Both the position numbers and the translations under genes were made by a program. Under the pieces are notes generated by a model. That model was not told the origin of the DNA. It saw only the letters and a list, made by a program, of their open reading frames with translations, and did not search any database. A stretch of DNA of 64,000 nt from Neurospora intermedia. Lineage: Eukaryota; Ascomycota; Sordariomycetes; Sordariales; Sordariaceae. Every line of letters begins with the position of its first letter. Position 1 is the stretch's first letter. The stretch lies in NCBI GenBank assembly GCA_037102815.1, contig BTPP01000001.1, forward strand, positions 1,327,001-1,391,000, read 5' to 3'. Below are positions 13,358 through 26,981 of the stretch, piece after piece.

Positions 13358-16300
13358 GGCCACCGTGCAGACTGGCTACCTCAGGGACCGACCGAGTTTA
13401 CTGCTGGGCCGAGGTTAACCTGGTCTGACCGGTTGAAAGCTGCCGGGCCGGTGGACAGGTGGGTGGCACGGAGTGGGATGTGCGATGTCCTCTTGTCTTG
13501 GCTGCGGTGGCGGCGAGGGTCGCGATGTTTGGGGCCTTGCTTTTGCGGAGAGGGGGTTTGCTGATCAACGAGATTGGCGGGGGCTGTTACTGTTTCACAC
13601 CGTAAAATCTAGCCGGTCAGAAGCAAGCTGGTTATCGATGGCGGTAGTGATGGTATTCCTGTTTCTTTGCTTCTTCCTCGTCTTTGTTTCGTGAAGTGAG
13701 GCGGGTGGTGGAGGTGACGTTGGAAGTTCAGATGACGGTGAGTTGTTAGCGGGTAGCTACAGTGGGGTATGGCAGGTGATACAGTGGTGCATCCCCGTCC
13801 CGCATCGTAACTGCCTTGGATAGAGACGACCAAGTCTGAATACACACATATTGCGGCAAGTCATATTTGCGACAAAGTCTTTAATCAATTTTGTGTGGTT
13901 CCCGTAATATTACATTGCAAGTCTGTGAGGTTTCGGAGCTTAGGGGTGTCTCCGTTGCCATGTCATGGTGGTGATGTTAGTGACAGTGGCTTACGGCGAG
14001 TTGGAAGCTCAACCCGTCAGCGATAATTGTTAACAACGGCACCGAAGAACCGAACGGGGCGAAGAGTGGACCCCGACATCAAGGTTCCGAGTACCGACAC
14101 GCGTAAGGTACCTGTACCGGTATCTTTCCTTCTCCAACCTAGCGCATGATGCTCCTGGCCCGCGTTTGATGTCCACTGCAAGTCTGCAGCTGACCTGCCT
14201 TTACATGATGCATGTCACGACGCGATGCGGCTGGACTTCAAACTCATGGGAACCCATACTGTACGCTGCCTTTGGTTCCGAGAACTAAGTCGGTTATAAG
14301 AATATTCACCGTGTGCTGTTAACCACTATGCAAGGAGCCTGCCCTTGCTTCAGCCAGCCGCGAGAGTCGTCCTCCCCAGCGTAGCAGTCTACCACAACGA
14401 CCCGAGAGGATGGATGGATGGGATGGGACAGGATGGTGGCGAGCACGTTTCAGTCTCCCTACGTGAACCCATCTACCAATCGCTTTTTCTGAGGTACATA
14501 AACCTCCCTCCCGCCTTGGGCCCCAGTTGACTGGCAAAAGCAAGCCTCTTGATTAACAGTTTGATAGTCGAAATGGCCTGATGGTTCGTTTCCCTTTTTG
14601 TGCTAGAGCGCCCATCTTGTGAATTTTCCAAACCTTCCAGGACCCCGTGATTGTTGGGCGTCTCGCTTACATAGTCGATGCTTCCAACACTGTAGACCTT
14701 GCAGCGACGGGACAGTTTTAGCGCGAAGCAAACGACGCCTCTTTGGAAGCCTAAGAAGCTGAACTCCTGGTCGATTTTCCCATCTCTTGTGAAGCCTAAC
14801 GATCAATATGGTACGATTACAAGAAGAAGAAGAAAAGCGCACGGGCAGGATGGTCCTGCAAGTGTGACTGTAGGCTGAAGAGGGACATCGTCAACCATCA
14901 CCACCACTGACTACCACTACCATCACTACAACCCGCGCTCTTTACACTAGCGTATCCAGATCCTCGGTTCCACTTGGCACCTCCGATGAAAGCACGAACT
15001 CCGGGAGACTCGCGGGAAACCCTCTTTCTTGGGAATTCTTTCGAGAATCGTCACAGGACCAACCGTGTGAAGACCTCCTCCGGTTCTCGGAACATTTTAA
15101 GCATCAATCTTCACCCAAACTACACTAGTTCGGAGTTTTAACACTGTCCTATCTCTTCTCCCGACAGACAGCCTTTATCAAACCACGCCATTATTCCCGC
15201 TGTAACATCGCAACCGACTGCCTCATTAGGCTCCGTACCCGACCGTGCCGAGAAAAACCACATGGTGTGACAGAGTTTGTTGACAGGGCCAACCAACCGA
15301 CCGACAGGACAGGCACCAAGCGTGCGTGCGTGCGTCAAGCGCAAGCGTGCAGGAAAATGACCTGACTTGATCGAGTGAATCCAGATCCTTTTTCCTCCGT
15401 TCATTGATGTTCTATTTCTAGAAGGTCCGAAGATTGCCTACATATGTATGTACTTCGCATTCCGCAAGTCATGCTTGCTATGTTTGGTTCGGGGAGACCT
15501 TGCCGAGACTAGTAGTAAAACTGTAAGCGGGTCGTACCCAGCTGGCCTAGGTTTCAGGCACGTATGTACCATTCAAATAGTTCGTACCACTACCTATTGG
15601 ACGGTGCGCTAGTAAATAATGCTCTCAGCTACTGCTACAGATAAACGACGACAACGATGGCGACGGGCTTCGTTCGTTGGTGGAGAGTTTACCGCTCGCA
15701 AATTCATCGTTAGTACATAGTTAGTACTGACCCCTTCACGGAAATCCACATGTACTCCGTACGAGGTAATGTTCGAAGATCACGGAGTACAACTGACGGA
15801 GATTCGAAATGCCCTCCCACTCACTCCCTTTGAGTTTGCACCCTATCCTCCCGCTTCTTATGGGGAATTCGGGTTCTGAATACGAAGAGCGAGAACTGAG
15901 CGAAAGAGTTGCGAGGAGCTGCCTTTGCCTTTTGTAGATGCCAGTCTGGATCAAAAGTTCATCAAGATCTTCAATGGTCCACCAATTCTCTCCGTCTTAC
16001 ATACTCTCATTCCACACAATCATCTCATCGATGAGAAGAAACAGCTTCAAAGGTGCCGTGGCTGTCATAGCAACGGGTATGACATGGTGGTCAGCTCTCT
16101 GTAACCACCAAAGCCGCACGTGGTCAATTCGGTATCACCTTCTCAATCCGTGATTAACCACTGATCAACGGAGAGAGAAAGGGGGAGGGATACAGTTGAC
16201 GTGAGATAGATATGGTACGTCGTGTAACCGGAGTCCGATAACAGGTTCACCAAGATGGATTTTCACGCATCATGCAGTACATCTGGACACGAAGACGAAC

Positions 16301-16727
16301 CAGTGAATAGTGCAAGAGTAGCGCATCAAACGTTCGTCGTTCTTCATTTCTTTCTCGCCTTCCTTCCGTGCTTCTTCATGACCTTCAAGTACAAGTCATG
16401 CAACGCATCCACTAACCCTATATCCAAGACAGTATTCAACAAGTGAAGAGAAGAAAAAGAAGGAGCAAGAGACAAGACACTACCCATATACCATGATTTT
16501 CCCAACCCCACGCTTTGTGACCATGGATACAAAACGAGTAAAAGAACCAATCGGCAAAGGTAACCCTCCGTCTGTTATGGTATCAACAATGAGAAAAGAA
16601 AATCTGCTTAGATTATGTGATGATGCGATGCGCAGCCCAATTATGCCAGAAGAGGCACTGGTAGAAGGGATGTAGAGTGTATGCAGTAATGAAAAACAGA
16701 AAAAAAAAAACGGGTAGTAGATGTCGC
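13358..16727. other. Intergenic region between ATG5 and the 1415-residue gene
   Basis: About 3.4 kb without a recognisable gene. It begins with the ATG5 promoter and ends with the 3' side of the next minus-strand gene. Open frames are short and overlap at random. Short GGTACC/GTACGG motifs occur near 14.1 and 15.7 kb, and a small GTGC run near 15.33 kb. No tRNA, 5S rRNA or transposon end was seen. Confidence 0.6.
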
Positions 16728-19700
16728 TCAAACAATGCTAGCCTTCCTGCTCCTCCTCGAAAACACCCTCGAGAAACTGTTCGAGTCCCCAGCCCCATCC
16801 CCCCCTCTCGAACTCGTGGCACTGGCAGTCGGCGGCGGCGGCCCGCCAAAGTCGAACGGCGCCGCAGCCCCCATGCTAGGCGGCGGCGTCGAGTTCTTCA
16901 GGAACGAAGCCAGATCCGAGAGTTCCGACGTGGGAGCTACGTAGGCGTCCCTTGGCTCAAACCTCTTCATAGCTACGCGCGGAGCGGTGATGCCGCTTGA
17001 TTGTGACATGCCTCGCCCTCTTGACATTGGCATGTTTGGGTTGTGATTGACGGAGGAAGGTGCATATCGATCAACGCCGGGGGGCATGTGAACTTGGATC
17101 GGGGTGTAGCCCCTTCCGCTGCTGGCGCTGGCGCGTCTGCTGAGACCTCGGGATTCGATAGGCCTTGCGGGGCTTTGAGGGCTCATGCTGCCGGACGAGC
17201 TTGGAGGGGCATTCGACTTGTTTTCGCGTCTAGTAAATCGTGACATCAAGCTCGTGGCGCTTGATTTCTTCTTCGGTTGCGGCTGCTTTGGTGAGGTCAC
17301 CACGCGAGAGACAGTGGGTTCCGGCGGCGGGGGGACGTTTCGCAGAAAGTCCATCAAGCTCTCCTCGTTTGTTGGAGGTCGCTTGGGCTTAACCGGATAA
17401 TCATCATCCTCATCAAAGTCCTCCTCATCTGTAAGGTCGATAGCATATGGGTCGCGTGGCCCGCGGCGCTTGCGCTGCGGCATAGCTGATGGCATTGGCA
17501 TCACCACATCGTCCTCCTCTATTCCTTCAAATCGCCCGGTGGCAGTGGTAGGCTGGGGCTTGTTCTTGCTGAGCAGAGCACTCTGCGAGTTGACCGATGA
17601 TTGGAGCGAATGCATCGAGTTACTGGCGAGATCGGTCGAGGCCTGGCTGTTTCTAACGTCGACGTCGTGTAGTTGAGCATCCGCAGCTTTACCGCCGGCT
17701 TCGAGGGTAGACATCTGATCGGAGTCCGGCGTGCTCCGCAAAGGTGCAACTGCTTGCGGGATCCGTGGATTGCCCGCGGTAGGTGGGCCGCGTTGGATGA
17801 AGTCGATGAGATCTGAGTTATCGTCCGCCTCGGTATGGGGATCACGGGCTGTGAGCGGTCGGGCTGTGAGCGGTCGGGGAGCCTCAGTAATAAGGGGAAC
17901 ATAAGGAGGGGAGACGGGCCCGGAAGAATTCCGGAGTCCGCTCTGCTGCCCTGACGAACGGTTCATGGCGGCAGTGTTAATACCAGTAGGACCCGTTGCG
18001 CGAATGAAGTCGGCAAAATCAGCTACCGACTCTCGGGCTATTCTCGGATCTCTCGCTTGCGGCGGGTGCGCACGTGGGGGTTGTGGAATTGCATGCAGGA
18101 TCGGGCCGGATGCTGTGCTATTATTGCTGTTGCGATTCGACTCGGGCAAGGGATGCTGCGAATGGGCATCCTTGTCCTTCTTGGCATCTTTCTTACGATT
18201 AGACGACGATGATCGAGACCGGTCTGAGTCTCGACGGGAATCCTGGCTCTTCCTGGTTTTAACAGAGAGGATGGCGCTACCGACGGACCGCGTTGACTGA
18301 GACTGTTTCTGGAAGTTAATATCCGAGCCTTTTGGGCGCTAGTTAAATGAATGAGATCCAACTTACGTCAATGTCTCGCATGCTTTCGGGCGTTAGCGTG
18401 AATTGGATGGTCTGATCGCTCTGGATGAGCTCTTCAAAGTTTCGCGCAACATCTTGCCGAGATTGTCCCGCCGCCGAGCCTTCCTCTGAAGTCCTTACCA
18501 GCCTCAGCTTATTCGTCGACCTCGTCGATGTGGACGATATCGAGCTGGCTGTTTCGTGTCGTACCATTGCACCAGGTTTCGGCGGTTCCGGGAACCGAGA
18601 AATGAAGCCTGTCTCAGATGGGCTGCGACCACGAGAACGTTGCACGGATATCTTACCGATCGAAGTCGGTCGATCATCCGTGGAATGGTTGCTGGGACTC
18701 CTTCTAATGGAACTCCGATCAGGCATCTCGGGCACAACGGAGACCCTTGGGCGACTTTGAGCGTGGTGTTTAGGAGGCGGTTTGGGCCTATCCTCAAAGT
18801 AAAATGTCCCAGCCGAACTAGTGGGGGTTGTAATCTTGGGCGTGGAGCGGATGGGAGATGAGCCGGGCGACCCACGCTCAACAATTGAGCCTACAAAGGG
18901 GTTAGAACCACGTGAAAGATCGTGACCCTCAAGCTCATCTGGTGAAGGAGGCTCGGGAATGGCTCCGAGAACACCGTCATCCGTAACAGGAGAGACATTT
19001 TCGGGGGCAACTTGAGCAGACAACGCCGACTTGTTACCGCCATGCCCAGAGATCCGCGCCCCGGATGCACTGTCCGGCGAATGTCGCAATCGTTCCTCGG
19101 TGATTGAGGCCGTTCTGAGACTACTGCTTCGGGATAAGCGCATGTGCTCGCTCGAATCTAGTATTGGGCTGTTACGGGCAGCCGTGCTAGGGCTGCGAGG
19201 ACTGGTTACTTCGATCAAGCGTGCCGAGTAGATGCTGGGCGTTCTAGTCCTTCCCAGCGTCGTGTTGATGGGTGCTGGTCTTCCTTGCTCAGACACCGCG
19301 GGAGATGAGCTTCGGCCAGAGATGGATATCCTTGATGAGGTGAGAATCTGTGGTTCTTCATCCAGAAACTCATCGTCATACTCGCTTTCATCGCTGTCCT
19401 TGACCTCGTCTTCGGTCTCAACATTGCCTGAGTTCTGCGTTCGAGGCTTCGTCTCAGCCTGCTGTGAGGAGGCGGGGGCACCCGCAAGCGAAGATCCAAC
19501 TGGGCTCATTTCTGCACCTTTGAGGTTGTCTGACTTTTCATCCCGAACTGGCTGCGTGTCATCTGAAGTCCGAGACTGCTCAAAATTCCTCTCGACAGCT
19601 GAGGAAAGGGGTGCAAGTTCGCTCGCTTGTGGATCCGTTCGTACAGGCGAACCGCTGGGAGTGGCAGTAGGCGTTGGGAGTGAGTTAGAGCGTTTCTTGG

Positions 19701-21033
19701 ACGCTGACAGAGGAGTATGCGACGGCGACAGAGTGGGAGTGGGCGGGTTGGCAGGCTTGGTCACCGGCCATACCATCAAGCTCTTTGGCCGCACTGCCCT
19801 CTTGCGAGCTGCTCTCTCTTTTGCTCCGTCCCTGCTCTGAGAACGAGCTAACAAACCGACACCTTCGATCTCTTCGACGTCATTCTCACCCACTGGCAGA
19901 GGAATGGCTGCAGCAATCAAATACTCCTCCACCGTTTCCTCCTTGGCCGTCTTCTTTGTCCCGGTCTCGTTCGCATCAGCCTTGGCCCCTGTACCGTTCG
20001 TAGGCTCTGGAATGGTTTCGGGTACTGGGGTTTCTGTGACGCTAGATGAGCGCAGGTGCGTCGGTGTTCCACGAGACGAGCGCATCGAGTCTCTCGAAAA
20101 GGAGTGGGACAAGCCTCTGTCCAGATTGGTGATCAAGGGCGATCTGATCTTTTTCTTCCACGTCCTCCACAGTCTTCCCAGAGTACGATCAAGCGCGACT
20201 CGCTCCATGTCGTGTTCCTGCACCACAATCTGTTCTGCTGCCTCGCCGTGTTTCCGCAGGCCCTCTTTCAACTCCTTCTCATACTTGACACGAATGCGTT
20301 GAAATGCGGCCTGCCCCGCAATGGTCAGCGCTTGTTCGCCGAGATATTCAATGATCGAGGTCAAGAACACGGAGGCAGCAGAAGACACCAATTCGGAAGA
20401 CTGATCCTCCTGTCGTGAGTTGAGAAGTTCCTTCTCCATATAATAGTCCTCATCCTCCTCTTCCAGGTCACCCAGTGACGAGTATACCATACATCGTAGC
20501 CGGGTTCGTTTCCAGATCAGCTCCAAGTCCCAGTCTTTGGTTGCGGTGGGATCTGGTGTGTCCTCCTCAGTGTCCCCCATGTATTCCTGCAACTCCTCAT
20601 CCGCCTGGCTAATGACATCTTTGGCGAGTTTCGGCTTGAGGACTTCGGTTATGGCTGTACGAAGGGCAGCTAGGGTAGCTGAGCGCGCGACCGAGATAAA
20701 GTTGAACAGCAGGTGATCAAGAAAATTATTGACTAGCTGTAGGGCGGCTGGAGAAATGAGGGCTGGTTCGCTGGAGGGCTCAATGCCATGCTGATCGAGC
20801 CAAGCGTCGGCATGGCTGTCGTGGTCGTTGGTGATGATTTGCGAGGCGGCCGAGGCGGCGATGAAGGCCGCTTCAGGGGACACGGTCAGCGGAGGCGACA
20901 TGAAGCTGGCCGCAATGGTAGACGGTTTGTCGCTCGATATGCTCAGGGCCCTCGAGCGAGAATGTGTCTTTATCGAGGGAGAAAGGATGGCCGACTCCGG
21001 CCGAGACATGGTCTGGTCTGACGAGGGAGCCAT
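16728..21033 (-). CDS. Large low-complexity Pezizomycotina protein of unknown function
   Basis: Two exons (21033-18367 and 18308-16728) joined by a 58-nt intron with a GTAAGT donor and TTCCAG acceptor encode 1415 residues. The start is the first ATG in frame. Residues about 50-300 are the only part that looks folded: an Ala/Leu-rich helical segment that may adopt a histone-fold-like shape, an acidic patch, and a basic helix near WRTWKKK. From about 300 onward the chain is Ser/Pro/Thr-rich with many SP and RSPS sites, suggesting heavy phosphorylation. The C-terminal third carries four spaced copies of a short motif, roughly L-x-[DS]-F-[IL]-[RKQ] followed by Gly/Pro residues, at about 982, 1051, 1202 and 1350. 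It ends in a basic RRSRKASIV tail. I do not recognise the family; a scaffold or regulatory role is only an inference from the disorder and motifs. Confidence 0.85.
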
Positions 21034-24000
21034 GTTTGTACAGGACGTAAGAATGCAGCTGGTCTTTGTGTGGTGAATTTGGGAGTTGCTAATCTAGCGG
21101 AATGCAGGTCGTCTGGTGTTCCGGCAACACGGCAGGTAGCTAGCGCGACGAGGCGTCAGGCCAGCGGGGGAGCACAACAGGGCCGAGCATTCGTCGTGTT
21201 GGGAAATGCGCAAGAATTAAGCAAGCAAGAGGCCAGGGCGGCTGGATATTGTATGGCGAGTGGGTGGTAGGGTGAGACCAGGGGACCGGGAAGTATCCAG
21301 AAGAGGCGATATATCTCGCAGGTGGGCGTGCGGGAGGCTGCTTTTGTGCGCTGATTCGTTAGTTGAGCGACTCATTGACATAGAGCTGTTGACGTATAAG
21401 ATGGAAGGGGCATAGAGGATACGGCGCCGAGGCTGAAACACGTTGGCGGGAAAAGGAGGGAATGAAGATGGGAATATGGGAGTGTAGGAGTAGTATATAG
21501 CCAAGGTATGGCTTGGGCAACAGGAAGATGGTGTAAGATGGCGCCAAGGTAGAACAAGTCGGTGCTGCCGTGTCAACCCCAAATTCAACCTCAGTCCGTA
21601 CACTAGAAATGCGACCAAGCGGCACTGGATGCAACAAACATGGCTGGGTGTTTGGAAGAGGGATCTACCCTAGATTTGTACGTCCTCTGCAACGAAACAA
21701 TAACGGGAGATTCGGATGGCCTTGCAACCATCAACCATATCCCATCATTTTTCGACGCTTCCTCTTCTGCGGCACCGACACAAGACAGGCGAGGATGCAA
21801 GCAGACGAGGCAGCCAGCCGTTGGTCTTTTTTTTGTTTCCCCTATCCTTGGGGGTTCCATGTATTTGCCAACATAACATGTCCCGGACCCCCCCTCCTCC
21901 AGACTGACCCAAATGTGCCCCGTGCGACCTTGTGACAACTAATGGAACTACGCACCTTGAGATGATGGACCAATTAGTCCTGGCTGCCGACTCTGTTGTG
22001 TAAAGTCAAGAAGATATATTCCGATCCCCAATTCGAAAACGGGTGGACGAGGTGAGTGATGCTGTGCTGGATTTACACGCAAATCCACTGGCTGATGACC
22101 GAAAGAGGGCGGATGGATAACGCAAGGGCGCAAACTGAGAAATAGTGAATGGATGAAGAATAGGTGAAGAGGTACAAAACGGATGGTGCGATGGCCGTGT
22201 GATAGACAGTTCGAAAGAGGAGATGATACGTCAACTTGAAAGTTGAAAGAGTCCCGGTGCGGGAAGGAGGAACTGAAAGATGGAATGGAAGACGGGACCA
22301 AGGAAAGAGATGAAATCCAGATGCGGCCTTGGGTAACTGAACAGTCCCAATCTGTCAGTGGCCAATGATGTATTTTTCCCGTACCGTTTCGGTCAGTACA
22401 AGGCCTCCCCAGTGCCAACTACCCGAGAGTGTCTCGGAATCGAGATTGGCGATACGGACTGTCGGCAGCTGGGTGATCAACGACGGCGACGACGACGATG
22501 ATGGGGGAAGATGAGAAATGAACGAGATGACAAGCTGCACGTAAAACCTCGCTCAGGGGCGGCGTCCGGTGCAGAAGCCGGGGGATCGGGGCATTTACCT
22601 CTTTTCCCTTGTTCGATGGCGTTCCTTCACTGAATTAAGTTCCTGACTCTGCTACTGCAACCCTGCCTGTGTTTTTGGGGGAGCCCGGCCCAGGTTACGT
22701 GTCCGGGAGCTCGGGGGTTAAGCCGGAGGGTTAAGAGGGTCCAGCAACGGTTTGGTTTCACCCACTTCGGGACCTATAATTGCTCGGCGTATGTAAATGG
22801 GGATTGAGGATCCCTTCCTCCCAATAACGGCATTGATATCCAGGCCGGGACCTGACGCTAGTCAAGCTAGCCCAAGCTCTCCCTGACTTCTTTGCTCTTC
22901 ATTGTTCCATGACATTTCGCTACACGGGAATATGTTGACAGTCCGTATTGTTCGTTCTGAGCCTGTCATCGTATCATGAATTGTTTGTTCCGTCTGCTCA
23001 TTGTTACTTAGCATCTATGATCCCAAGCCGTGCCTTCCCTTGATGTTTCCCACCTCCCATCTCTCTCCTTCTCTTTCTTTTTGTGCCGGGTGCTCCTGCC
23101 TCCAGCGGGGATTAAACTGTGAAGCTAAGAGGCACCTCAAGAGATTGGGGATGCCCAGTGTTCAAGGCCCACCCACTTTGGTGAAATGGGGTCATTCCAA
23201 CCGGCAAAGGTGGACCATTAGCTTGAAGACGGCAGGGGCCCCCTTGCACACCCGACTCTCGAGACCCTGCCGTCTGTGCCTGGGCTGTCCTGTGCCTGGG
23301 CTGTCCTGTGCCTGCCCTACCGTACGTCCGCTGTCAAGTTGAATTTCAGGTACCCCAATGTGACTGAACGGTCTCGTCCTTTCCATTTCCCCTGGCAGAG
23401 GAAATGTTTAAACTCGTCATTGTAACAGACATCAACCACTAAAAACGCGATGCGTCTGGCTTGAAGAAAAGAAGAAAAGAAGAAGAAGAAAAAAAAAAAA
23501 AAAAAAAGAAAGGCTCGCCGTTGTAGATTCGCCACTATTGCTACTCGAAACAACTAAGCAAAGTCCGGCTTTTTCAGGAGACATCGGCGTCGTCGACAAA
23601 AACCTCAGGGTAGCATTGCGTTATCATGATCCGGGCGCAGCGTGGTGCTCGGACCTGCAGCTGCTTTAAAGGTAGTCATGCCAATGCGGAGTCTGGAGAA
23701 GGTGCCATCATTGATCAACGGTGACGAGCGAGGCACCGGCGAAAAACAATCTCGGGATGTCCCTTTCACATCCCCTCTACACTCCCAAACTTCAGATGAA
23801 CCTCTGTTTCCCCCCCGGCATGATGCCTGTCCCTCCAACGTCCTCCCACAGACAAGGCACGACACCACTCGTCGGCGGCTTGGAGCAGTCCCACCGTCCA
23901 TCAAGTGACTGTTGATGATCACAAGGCAAGAGGAAGGTTTTATCAGTGCACGTGCATCAGCTTCTCTGGATTCCCTTGCTTGCTTACTTCGGCGTACATA

Positions 24001-26981
24001 CTCTCAACTCGTGTCGGCAACCCGGGAGAATGTTGGTCTCGCCAGAATGTAAGCCACCACGGCATGGGCCTCTAAAGCTGGACAAAGTGGAAATCGCATC
24101 TGCACCATCAAAGGAAAAGACCGATGCCGGTACCGACTCCTGGTTCGGTCAGCCGGGGATATCGCAAGGAATGTGGGTACGGAACGAACAGTGGAGAGAA
24201 AGTTTCCAAAATCCTGATCGTGGGGTTAACCTCAGGCTCCCCTCTGGAATGGAACCCGGAGTTGAGAGTCAAGCTCCCGAGACTTTCTTCAACTCCACTG
24301 CCGAGTCCCGAAAAAGGTATTGCCAATCTTGCAACAGGCCACCAGCAGGCCCGAACCCCGTCAGGGGAATATACAAAATGGCAGATCTTGCCCACTTCCC
24401 GCCAGACAAAAGACTTGTCCAGGCTCATCCATCGCGCTCCTCAAATTATTAAGGCGAAATATCGACAAGGTCGTCATGGTCAGTCGTCAGACATTAACGA
24501 AGTCGTTTATCGCTGCTACCGGTATCCCCGGCCTAGCCCCGGCCAAATATCATCCCCATTGCACATCCGACGACAACGACGACGACGACACCCTGCCACA
24601 CCAATCAAATGATACAGCTCACCTTTTCCCAATTCCCCCCCCCTGACGTTCGCGCTCACAGAGAGAGTCATCCTACACTCAGTCACGACAATGCGAAAGT
24701 CGCACAAACTAACGACCTGACGGATTTAATGAGCATGACAGCATAAGCCTCTCGGGAAGTGTGGCCAATGTTTTGAACAACAAATCCCATTGTCCACCTT
24801 TCTTCCTAAAAGAGAGTTTGCCAAAGAAAACACCAAGCCACAAACGACACCAAGACGACCCAAGAAGGAGTCCCCAAAAGGTACAAGACCTTGGAGGCAA
24901 AATTATCGACTACTTCTGGATGCCTTCTTTAATATATTGCCTGCACCAAGATCTGCATTCCCGAAAAGAAACCCCCTTCTGGATTCCATAAAAGCCACAT
25001 TTCCATGTCTCCTCCCGCCATGTACCTGGCCGTTTTCGCATACTTACTTCTAGACACCTTGCTAGCGGACGGATACTTCAACGCAACGAAGCGGCAGCGT
25101 CAAAAACATGCATGTCCACTTAGCCAGGGAAAGTCATGCACGGACAGAAAGGCGTAATCCTTCCCGTCCGCTTCCAGCTAGATATTGTACTCGTTGGTCG
25201 TACAAAGATGGAAACTTTGGGAACAAACATGCTCTCTCGTGGATTGCCATGCTTTCATTCCCCGCTGCCGCCCGTGTTCTAATTTGTTTTCCATTGCACA
25301 GGAGGTAAAGCTGGGAGTGCGGTGGAATGAGCAATAACAAGCAAGCACAGTTGAGGATGCAAGACGATGCATAGGAAAAAGTCAAACAAGAAGAGTGTAT
25401 GTTTGCTTGTCCAGCCTTTTCCCTTCTTCTTTGTCACTCTCGCATGAAGGGCAAGGCTCTGGCATGCTTGCGTGGCAGTAACGGGCCCGAGAGTAGCGAG
25501 CTTTCGTTGTACATTTCTGCATCGCTTTGATTGTGAAAGGAGTGGAAAATATTCCTTGCCGCGCATCAGACGGATTTGAACATCGGGCTTCGACCCGGTC
25601 ATGACGAGATGAGTACAGTGCCCCTGTCTACGGGCACGATGAATAGTGCTTCGCCGAACGGTTTCGGACTTCGCGTGCCCAAGAAGGGCCGTTTTCGTGA
25701 ACGATGATGACGAGCGAAGCCTGGTGATCGCCAGCGACGGGAAAGGCAAATTAGGGAAAAAAAGGGAGCGCGAACAAGGTAATGAATGATAATAACTTTA
25801 CGTTCCACACTTGCTCTCATCAATGACCGTCCTCGCCCTTACGTTGAGCCGCAACATCTTTGTTGCTACTGGGATAGAAATGAACAACCATAAGAGACAA
25901 GAAGATCGCACACTACTATCACGCGCTCAAGATCAATTATCACCTCCAGTCTAGTGATGGTGACTCGGAGTAATGATACCCCCTTCCCCTGGTCCCATCA
26001 CGTTTCTCTCGGTAAACTTGGAGGCTCAATCCCGCCGCCAGGATCCAAGATCTTGGTATACTTGAGGCTTGTCGTATGGTTGGTTTGCAGTAAGTGGATA
26101 TCCGTCATCTCACGAATATCCCTATAATGCGAGAAGGCTGGGGGGGGGGGACCTCAAAGTACTCCATGTTGTCTAGAGTAGATTGTAATAGCTTGAAAGA
26201 AATCGTGGAGGAGGGGAGTGTGAAATAAAAGCAGCATCGACACTGAGAGATGGAGAGAAACTGACACGGATGATTGTATTCTGAACAAGTGTCATTGTGT
26301 GAAAGTCTTTTAATACTGCGTATAAGAATGAGTAGTTGACCATCACCTCCTTGGGGTTAGGATGGGTCAAACCAGGTGCCGACTTTACAGTACCTTGCCG
26401 AGGTCTTCACCCAGGCTAGACTTCCTGCATGATATATTGTAGTCCGAATAAATGGACGCTACAAGTCAGGAATTCCAAAAAGGGAACTCAACGATGAGGC
26501 TCTAATTGAGTAACACGGGAGTGAGAGCCTTACAGAAGAAACGACACACATCAATGCTAAACTGCTTCGAGAGCTGAGTAGAAACGATAAGCTTACGAAA
26601 TGTTGACGCGATAATCTCAAGGCTAGACTACACTTGGTCAATAAAAGCGACGTCTATCCGGTTCGCATGATGCCAAGGTGCTATCGCTACCAACAGCGTC
26701 CAAGCATATCGGATAAGCGGCTCAGTGATCCATGGGTACATACTCCAAGACATGAAGCCAAGTAAATCGAGATAGAAGATGGCGCCTCCCCAGTGGTTCT
26801 GAGTGCGCTCCCTGCAGCAAGCCAGGAGCGGGGGAGGCATGGGGCTGACGTACAGGTTGGATGATAACCTGTCATGTAATATAAGGTCTCGCGATTACTT
26901 ACTTACCTTTCCCAATTTGCGACATCGAAAAAATCACGGCAACATTATCACCAAAGACGACGACAGTTTCAACACAAGGAA
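21034..26981. other. Gene-poor region between divergent genes
   Basis: This 5.9-kb stretch separates the 1415-residue gene (minus) from ACC deaminase (plus), so both promoters lie at its ends. Open frames of up to 168 codons (for example at 23946-24452) show no domain or codon bias that would support them. It contains a 16-bp tandem repeat near 23.29 kb, an A-rich run near 23.49 kb and a G run near 26.14 kb. An ATATAAGG sequence about 100 bp before the ACC deaminase start could serve as a TATA element. Confidence 0.55.
23275..23314. repeat. Short tandem repeat, 16-bp unit, about 2.5 copies
   Basis: The unit TGTGCCTGGGCTGTCC is present twice in full and once in part. It lies in non-coding sequence and has no visible partner elsewhere in the window. 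Confidence 0.85.

Noticed and set aside
13358-13363. ATG5 start two codons further upstream
   Set aside because: That codon is GTG; the ATG at 13357 is the first normal start.
23946-24452. A 168-codon open frame between the divergent genes
   Set aside because: No motif, no codon preference like its neighbours, and other frames are equally open.
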